From contig JBKHDM010000089.1 in NCBI GenBank assembly GCA_046541355.1, positions 1 to 10,264 on the forward strand: DNA of 10,264 nt, in the 5' to 3' direction. The position numbers and the translations under genes were made by a program. This document shows, in pieces, positions 5,627-10,264 of this stretch. The stretch's first letter is position 1. Every line of letters begins with the position of its first letter. The stretch is from CAYZHV01 sp046541355. Its GTDB lineage: Bacteria > Spirochaetota > Spirochaetia > DSM-27196 > Alkalispirochaetaceae. The notes below the pieces were generated by a model. The model was not told the DNA's origin. It ran no database searches and was given only the letters and a program-made list of their open reading frames with translations.

Positions 5627-7644
5627 AGGAGCTTTCTCCCTCGACGACGGAACTCCCGCGCCTCCTGCCTGGTTGGCCAGCTGAAGTAACTGCCGGCCTC
5701 GTCGGGCAGGGGGGTTGGTTCGACGGTGTCCGTGGCGAAGCGGTCGAGGAGGGTCCAGAGCGCCCGGGCGGACTTCACCTTTGTCTCTCTGATAAGCTCT
5801 TCGAGGCTCATATCGGGGCGGATTGGTGTTGGTCGCCGCAGGAGGATATCTCCCCGGTCGAGCTCCTCCGCCATCTGATGGATCGTCAGGACCGACTCGG
5901 ACTCACCGTGGTAGATCTGCCAGAAGTTGGGAAGCATCCCGCGGTAGCGCGGCAGGGGGGCGTTGTGCAGGTTGATGCACCCCTTGCGTGGGGCGTTGAG
6001 GATCTCAGCCTTGAAAATCTGCGAGGCCGAGACCGAGACGACAAGATCGATCTGCTCATCCCGGACAAAGTTGACAAAGCTCTCCCCGTTCGCGTCGCGC
6101 ATCGGCAGCACCATTACCCCGGCGCTACGGGCAGCGCCCTCCACCGACCGGCGCGGGTCGAGCTGCTTGAGCAGCTTTGCCCCGAGGTAACGCACTCCCA
6201 TCCGGACAAAACCGAGACTGCCGTAGAGCTGCCATATCCGTCGGGCAAGCCCGGATGCGCTTCTGTTTCCGAGGGGGCGCTGGATCATAACGCCCCGAAT
6301 CTCTACCGGGCGCCCCGGGGTGGCGGCGCCGTCGACGAGCTCGCGGCGAAGCTCGGCGAGGCGGAAGAACTCGCGAAAAAAGAGGGGTATGTAGAACGGG
6401 TCCTCCTGGGTGACCATGACGATCCGCAACGGATGCCCGGCTTCCCGCCTCGCTCCCGGCGCCGGCAGCCCACGGTTTTCCAGGAGCTGGTCGTAGAGCG
6501 TCTCGATGGAGCGGATCATCGCCTCGCGACTCCAGCTTTCGTCCACCTTGCTTCGAGCCCTCCGGCCCATCTCTTCCCGGAGGCGACGGTCGGCGACGAG
6601 GCGGTCGAGGCGGCGGTAGAGGTTGGCCTCATCCTTCATCCCGACGATGTAGCCGGTCCGGCCCTCCTCGACGATCTCCCAGGCGCCGTCACAGTCAAAA
6701 GTTACGATAGCCTTGCCGCACGCCGCGGCTTGCACGAGTACCCGGGGTAGTCCCTCCCAGAGGGAGGTGAGGGCGACGATGTCCGAAGCGGCAAACATTC
6801 GCTCCACATCCCTGCGGTAGCCTGTAAAGACGACACGCTCGGCGACACCGAGCTCTGACGCGTAGGCGCGCATCGACTCGAGCTCCGGGCCGTCACCGAC
6901 AATGAGAAAGTAGACCCCCGTCTGCTGGGGGGAGCAGCTCCGCAGGAGCCGCTGGGCGGCTCTGAGAAAGTAGGGGTAGCCTTTTCGCTTTTCCAGGCGG
7001 GAGATCTTGGCGATCACCGTTGCCTGGGGCGGGATGCCGAGCTCCTCCTTGATGGCCGCTATCTCCTCGGCGGGCAGATCGGCCGCCGCCTGAAAGCGGG
7101 ATAGCTCCATCCCGCTATGGATCACGGTGTACTTCTCCCTGCTTCCGACTCCCGCGGCGAGGTACTTCTCCTTGATATCCTCACCGACGGAGACGAAGTG
7201 GGTGGTAAATCGGGCGACGTAGCGCTCGATGAGGCGATAGACCTCCCGGGAGACTCGACCCATCTGGTCGGAAAAGGTGATGCCGTGGATGCCGTTTATG
7301 ATAACCGGCACGCCCTCGCGGTGTGCGGCGATCCGCCCGAGGATGCCCGCCTTGGCGCCGTGGGTATGAACGATGGCGTAGTTCCCCTCCCGGATAAGCC
7401 GCCGGATCTCAGACAGCGCCCTGAGCTCCTGCCATGGTGAGGGGTCCCGCCTGAGGCCGCTGATGGTCTTGAGGCTGACATCGGGCGAGATCGTGATCTT
7501 GTCGATCATCGCCTGTTCGTTGTTCTCTCCGACGGCGAGGTCGACCTTGTAGCGCTCGGGGTCGATACCGTTTACCGAGTAGAGGGTATTCTCTCCGGCC
7601 CCACCGTTTGCGAGGCGGGTGATGATATGCAGAACGCGCAGCAG
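5623..7644 (-). CDS. GT4 glycosyltransferase fused to a sugar formyltransferase-like domain
   Basis: I place the start at a CTG (7644-7642), giving 673 residues; the first standard start, ATG 7509, would remove 45. Those 45 include LRVLHIITRLANGGAGENT, the conserved first strand and loop of this GT4 subfamily, and AAGGAGG (7659-7653) sits eight bases before the CTG. Residues 1 to about 390 are GT-B: ISRLEKRKGY (214-223), VGDGPEL (249-255) and WEGLPRVLVQ (296-305), where the second acidic residue of the usual EX7E motif is Gln. Residues about 406-645 resemble ArnA/Fmt-type formyltransferases. NLHNAPLPRYRG (558-569) supplies Asn558 and His560, and ELDRGDIL (594-601) supplies Asp596, the known catalytic triad pattern. 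It probably adds a sugar and may N-formylate an amino sugar. The gene starts one base after the transferase stop and overlaps the deacetylase start. Confidence 0.85.
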   Translation of the reverse strand: MLRVLHIITRLANGGAGENTLYSVNGIDPERYKVDLAVGENNEQAMIDKITISPDVSLKTISGLRRDPSPWQELRALSEIRRLIREGNYAIVHTHGAKAGILGRIAAHREGVPVIINGIHGITFSDQMGRVSREVYRLIERYVARFTTHFVSVGEDIKEKYLAAGVGSREKYTVIHSGMELSRFQAAADLPAEEIAAIKEELGIPPQATVIAKISRLEKRKGYPYFLRAAQRLLRSCSPQQTGVYFLIVGDGPELESMRAYASELGVAERVVFTGYRRDVERMFAASDIVALTSLWEGLPRVLVQAAACGKAIVTFDCDGAWEIVEEGRTGYIVGMKDEANLYRRLDRLVADRRLREEMGRRARSKVDESWSREAMIRSIETLYDQLLENRGLPAPGARREAGHPLRIVMVTQEDPFYIPLFFREFFRLAELRRELVDGAATPGRPVEIRGVMIQRPLGNRSASGLARRIWQLYGSLGFVRMGVRYLGAKLLKQLDPRRSVEGAARSAGVMVLPMRDANGESFVNFVRDEQIDLVVSVSASQIFKAEILNAPRKGCINLHNAPLPRYRGMLPNFWQIYHGESESVLTIHQMAEELDRGDILLRRPTPIRPDMSLEELIRETKVKSARALWTLLDRFATDTVEPTPLPDEAGSYFSWPTRQEAREFRRRGRKLL

Positions 7645-7645
7645 G

Positions 7646-9004
7646 TTAACGCCCTCCTTTCGAGAGGATTATGAGTATGGTCTTGAGGGCGATCTTGAAG
7701 TCGAGGACGAAGGAGACGTTCTTTACGTAGTACAGGTCGTACATCAGCTTGGTCGCCGCATCCTCCTCGCTCGAGCCGTAGCGGTACTTTACCTGGGCCC
7801 AGCCGGTAAGCCCCGGTTTAACGAGATGGCGGAGGTGGTAGTGTGGAATGTTCCGGGACAGTTCGTGGACAAACTCCGGACGTTCCGGGCGCGGCCCGAT
7901 AAAGCTCATGTCCCCTCTCAGGACGTTTACGATCTGCGGCAGCTCGTCGAGGTGGGTCTTTCGCATGAACCGGCCAAAGGGAGTGATCCTCGGGTCGTTC
8001 TCCCCTGCCCACTGGGCGCCATGTTTTTCGGCGTCCACGACCATCGATCGGAACTTGTAGATGGTAAAGTCCCGCTCGTTGCGCCCTACCCGGACCTGAC
8101 TATAGATAGCCGGCCCCTTACTTGTCAGTTTGACGAGCACCGCGGTAATCAGACAGAGAAGCAGAATGGGAGGGAGGATCACAAGAGCTACCAGCAGGTC
8201 GAGGAGGCGTTTGATAAAGTGGTACGCCTTGTTCGGCCCCCGGTTGAAGTTCTCCAGGAACCAGGTCTGCCGGGTGGCGTAAATCGGGATCGTCTCGTCG
8301 AACGCCTCCCAGAAGCTTGTAAGCTGAAAGAAGTTGATTCGAAGGGGGATGAGATCGTAGAGCTCCCCATAGACCGACTGAAAGCGCTGGTCGCTCACGA
8401 TTATCGTGTGGACCCGCTCGTCCCGGGCGAGGACTTTCAGCTCCTCCATGTCGTTCATCACCGTTACCCCGTCATTCCACATCCACGCCGGCAAGCTGTC
8501 CTTCTCGTCCCGGACGATCCCCGCGACCCGATACCCGAGTCGCTGGTTCTGCCGGATCTTTTCGGCGAGCTCCCGGGCGTGGTTGTCGGAGCCGACGATC
8601 ACCACCGGTCGTCTTATGCCGAGGGTATCCATGGTGCGATTGACCAGAAATCTCCATAAATAGAAAAACAGCGTAAAGACCACCGCGATCAGGGCGAGAT
8701 TGGTCTTGGGCGAGATCTCGAGGCCGGGAAAGGCGTAGAAGAAGAGCACCGCAACCCCCACGTTGACCATCATTGAGTAGAGGTAATGCTTGTGGTTAAA
8801 GGGGGCGCTGATGTTATAGAGGTCCATCACGTAGAAGGTGGTTACCCAGAAGGCAAAGAGGATCGTAAACGGGTAGAGGTGCTCGAGGTACTCCTGGTCG
8901 AGATACGCGGCACCGTAGCGTAGAAAGAGCACCAGGCCGAGGGAGAAATAGAGCAGAACTACATCCCCCAGGAACATGGTGAGCTTTACAAGGTTTCTTC
9001 TCAT
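7646..9004 (-). CDS. Polyprenyl-phosphate sugar-1-phosphate transferase (WcaJ/WbaP-type)
   Basis: This 452-residue protein would start glycan assembly by moving a sugar-1-phosphate from a UDP-sugar to undecaprenyl phosphate at the inner membrane. Four N-terminal membrane segments lie at about 10-29, 45-62, 77-93 and 102-120. A soluble Rossmann-like domain follows, starting VVIVGSDNHARELAEKI (134-150). A further hydrophobic segment at about 266-292 leads into the catalytic region: KFRSMVVDAE (317-326), LDELPQIVNVLRGDMSFIGP (352-371) with the Asp353-Glu354 dyad, and PGLTGWAQV (397-405). This is the full-length five-segment architecture of the family. The sugar, often glucose or galactose, cannot be told. 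It is the first gene of the minus-strand operon, and its ATG has only a weak AGG as ribosome binding site. Confidence 0.94.
   Translation of the reverse strand: MRRNLVKLTMFLGDVVLLYFSLGLVLFLRYGAAYLDQEYLEHLYPFTILFAFWVTTFYVMDLYNISAPFNHKHYLYSMMVNVGVAVLFFYAFPGLEISPKTNLALIAVVFTLFFYLWRFLVNRTMDTLGIRRPVVIVGSDNHARELAEKIRQNQRLGYRVAGIVRDEKDSLPAWMWNDGVTVMNDMEELKVLARDERVHTIIVSDQRFQSVYGELYDLIPLRINFFQLTSFWEAFDETIPIYATRQTWFLENFNRGPNKAYHFIKRLLDLLVALVILPPILLLCLITAVLVKLTSKGPAIYSQVRVGRNERDFTIYKFRSMVVDAEKHGAQWAGENDPRITPFGRFMRKTHLDELPQIVNVLRGDMSFIGPRPERPEFVHELSRNIPHYHLRHLVKPGLTGWAQVKYRYGSSEEDAATKLMYDLYYVKNVSFVLDFKIALKTILIILSKGGR
7653..7659 (-). promoter_or_regulatory. Shine-Dalgarno sequence that decides the CTG start
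   Basis: On the minus strand AAGGAGG (7659-7653) lies inside the last codons of the sugar-phosphate transferase. Eight bases separate it from CTG 7644-7642. In that reading frame a TAA lies just upstream, and no ATG, GTG or TTG occurs until 7509. The site therefore supports initiation at CTG right after the upstream stop codon. Confidence 0.75.
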
Positions 9005-9011
9005 TCTGTAC

Positions 9012-9023
9012 CTATGATCATAG
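9012..9023. promoter_or_regulatory. 12-bp palindrome in the divergent promoter region
   Basis: CTATGATCATAG is a perfect palindrome located eight bases upstream of the transferase ATG and ahead of the divergent secreted-protein gene. Because it is symmetric, TATGAT (five of six to the -10 consensus) occurs on both strands. The -35 regions are poor: on the minus strand TTCAAT at 17 bases matches three of six. It may be an operator, a shared -10 region or chance. Confidence 0.3.
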
Positions 9024-9079
9024 CAAAAAGGAAGCGCAGATTGAAGTGTCCCGCGCTCTGTGGTATGTCTAGGGTAGCT

Positions 9080-9877
9080 ATGAGACCATTTCGGGCTGCC
9101 GTCGCGACCTTCATTTTCATCTTCCTCCCGCTTACTCTATCGGCACAGCTGGCGCCGGAGGCAGGGGGATTTCTCGGTGATCTCGACGGTGAGGCGAGGG
9201 AGGAGCTCGGACGCACCGGGAGGCTGAGCAGAAACTTTGACAATCATCGGGATCTGCGCTACCTCCCGGACCACCGGATGACCCGCCGCCTCGAGCGCTC
9301 GGTCCGGCAGGTGCGGCCCAACGTTATCAGCGAGGCGGTGATGTACCTCGACCGGGGTGTCAGCGACGAGGAGTTTCTCGGCCTTTACAACGCCTTTCGT
9401 GCGGTCAGTGAGCTTAGCTACATGGAGTACTACAACCCGGAAAAGGAGGTGTGGAACGAGCTGTTCTACGACTCCTACCGGATACCGGACCCGGGAACCA
9501 ACCGCCCCCTCCCCGACCCGATCGCGACGTCCATCGAGGGGGAGGACAGTTTTCACGTCGGCCAGGAGATCCCTCCCTTCGGCTACATCGCAAGCGAGTA
9601 TTCCTTTGAGAGCGCCGGCGACGCCTTTCTGTTCAGCAGTACCAACGTCGACCGGTTTCACTACCGGGATGTCCCGGTCCTCGGCCCGGAGCGGATGATT
9701 ACCCATGTTCTGGTCATTCGTGGAGATGACTACGTTCTCGCCTACGGCGTCGGCGGCGCCCGGGTATTTACCCTCTTCGGGATCCTCGGCGGCCAGATCG
9801 AGACTCCCTTTCAGGCGCGCACATCAGCACTCTTCGACTGGTTTTATCAGGAGCACCTCGAGCCGCTGGACCGGTAG
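9080..9877 (+). CDS. Secreted protein of unknown function
   Basis: I do not recognise this 265-residue protein with certainty; it resembles a spirochaete-restricted uncharacterised family (possibly the DUF6675 type, from memory). Residues 1-22 form a clear signal peptide: Arg2 and Arg5, a hydrophobic stretch ending PLTLSA, then cleavage before Gln23. There is no lipobox cysteine and no cysteine at all, so a soluble periplasmic or outer-membrane-associated protein is likely. The middle is rich in aromatic and acidic residues (ELSYMEYYNPEKEVWNELFYDSY, about 111-133), and a beta-rich C-terminal half ends in an amphipathic helix. An in-frame ATG at 9014 would place 22 basic residues before the signal peptide; ATG 9080 is preferred and has AGGG at 9071-9074. 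It is transcribed away from the polysaccharide operon, so a role there is only possible. Confidence 0.8.
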   Translation: MRPFRAAVATFIFIFLPLTLSAQLAPEAGGFLGDLDGEAREELGRTGRLSRNFDNHRDLRYLPDHRMTRRLERSVRQVRPNVISEAVMYLDRGVSDEEFLGLYNAFRAVSELSYMEYYNPEKEVWNELFYDSYRIPDPGTNRPLPDPIATSIEGEDSFHVGQEIPPFGYIASEYSFESAGDAFLFSSTNVDRFHYRDVPVLGPERMITHVLVIRGDDYVLAYGVGGARVFTLFGILGGQIETPFQARTSALFDWFYQEHLEPLDR

Positions 9878-9966
9878 GCCTCCGGTGCAATCAGGTTGGT
9901 CTGTGCAAGTTCCGGGTTGCTCTGTTCCCTCGGCGGGGGTGTCGGCGGGACGGGGCGGATTGTCGG

Positions 9967-10152
9967 CTATCCGGCAACGTTGAGGATCAGTAAACCGATG
10001 CCGCTGAGACCGGCAAGAAAGGTGATAAACAGGAAGGTCGCGGTAAGCCGTTTGAGGAGTCCGTCCCGGGCGGAACTCCTTGTTGTGCGGGGGACAAACT
10101 CTCCGGCTCGAGGGGTTGGGATCGGCGTCTCTTCGGAGCTGTAAGCTCGCAA
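9967..10152 (-). CDS. Small single-pass membrane protein, unknown function
   Basis: The predicted 61-residue product has a polar, Pro- and Arg-containing N-terminal half followed by one hydrophobic segment (about residues 38-60, TATFLFITFLAGLSGIGLLI) and ends right after it. This makes it a possible tail-anchored or small inner-membrane peptide. AAGGAG with a following TGACGGAA places a TTG at 10152-10150 at good spacing. A GTG at 10161 is also in frame but overlaps the Shine-Dalgarno itself, so I prefer TTG. No family is recognised. It converges with the secreted-protein gene 89 bp away. Short length leaves real doubt, though the ribosome binding site and membrane segment argue that it is expressed. 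Confidence 0.5.
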   Translation of the reverse strand: MRAYSSEETPIPTPRAGEFVPRTTRSSARDGLLKRLTATFLFITFLAGLSGIGLLILNVAG

Positions 10153-10227
10153 TTCCGTCACTCCTTCAATATATACCGCCTGCTTCGCAATGACCAGAGA
10201 GATTGCCTTGGAGGTCTGCGGCCGCCC

Positions 10228-10260
10228 GCGGCGGGGACGGCGGCCTGCGGCGGAGACGGC
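10228..10260. repeat. Very GC-rich imperfect tandem repeat at the window edge
   Basis: GCGGCGGGGACGGC (10228-10241) recurs 19 bases later as GCGGCGGAGACGGC (10247-10260), with 13 of 14 bases identical. The surrounding 10215-10264 is almost entirely G and C. Only two units are visible before the window ends, so the repeat may continue. No gene is supported in 10162-10264. Confidence 0.5.
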
Positions 10261-10264
10261 CCCG

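Noticed and set aside
7619..8659. 346-codon + strand frame opposite the sugar-phosphate transferase
   Set aside because: It is antisense to a full-length conserved enzyme and its composition is typical of a shadow frame.
10150..10200. Promoter with TATATT as -10 for the small membrane protein
   Set aside because: A start seven bases downstream would fall inside the ribosome binding site, and the -35 candidate is weak.

Overview
The window is about 60% GC and looks like a surface- or exopolysaccharide locus from a Gram-negative-type bacterium. A spirochaete is my best guess, because the secreted hypothetical protein near the right end resembles proteins I associate with that phylum. That attribution rests on memory and is tentative.

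Left block (1-2562, + strand): a terminator-like hairpin from an unseen upstream gene, a 20-bp repeat and a hairpin leader precede UDP-glucose 6-dehydrogenase. Four bases later comes a fused GT2 polyprenyl-phosphate glycosyltransferase/GtrA-like membrane protein. The pair would supply UDP-glucuronate and a lipid-linked sugar.

Intergenic island (2563-3019): 457 bp without a convincing protein gene. It holds several hairpins, including a 10-bp stem, and ends transcription at a very strong intrinsic terminator (2727-2756). Next is a 156-bp segment bounded by two inverted copies of the same 20-bp repeat seen ahead of ugd.

Central + block (3020-4697): a DeoR-family repressor and a BtpA/SgcQ-family TIM-barrel protein, with an 8-bp inverted repeat between them. 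This looks like a small sugar-metabolism unit unrelated to the polysaccharide genes.

Minus-strand operon (9004 down to 4715): a polyprenyl-phosphate sugar-1-phosphate transferase, a GT4 glycosyltransferase fused to a sugar N-formyltransferase-like domain, and a DUF3473-type polysaccharide deacetylase. The genes are 1 bp apart or overlap by 4 bp, so they are probably co-translated. The middle gene has no ATG/GTG/TTG at its homology-supported start; a perfect Shine-Dalgarno sequence points to CTG. Together they would start a lipid-linked glycan, extend and possibly formylate it, and deacetylate it.

Right end (9005-10264): a divergent secreted protein of unknown function, a convergent small single-pass membrane protein, and a very GC-rich imperfect tandem repeat running off the edge. 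I see no CRISPR array, tRNA, rRNA or intact transposase. The points most worth a second look are the three-copy 20-bp repeat, the CTG start, the glycosyltransferase-formyltransferase fusion and the structured RNA candidate.
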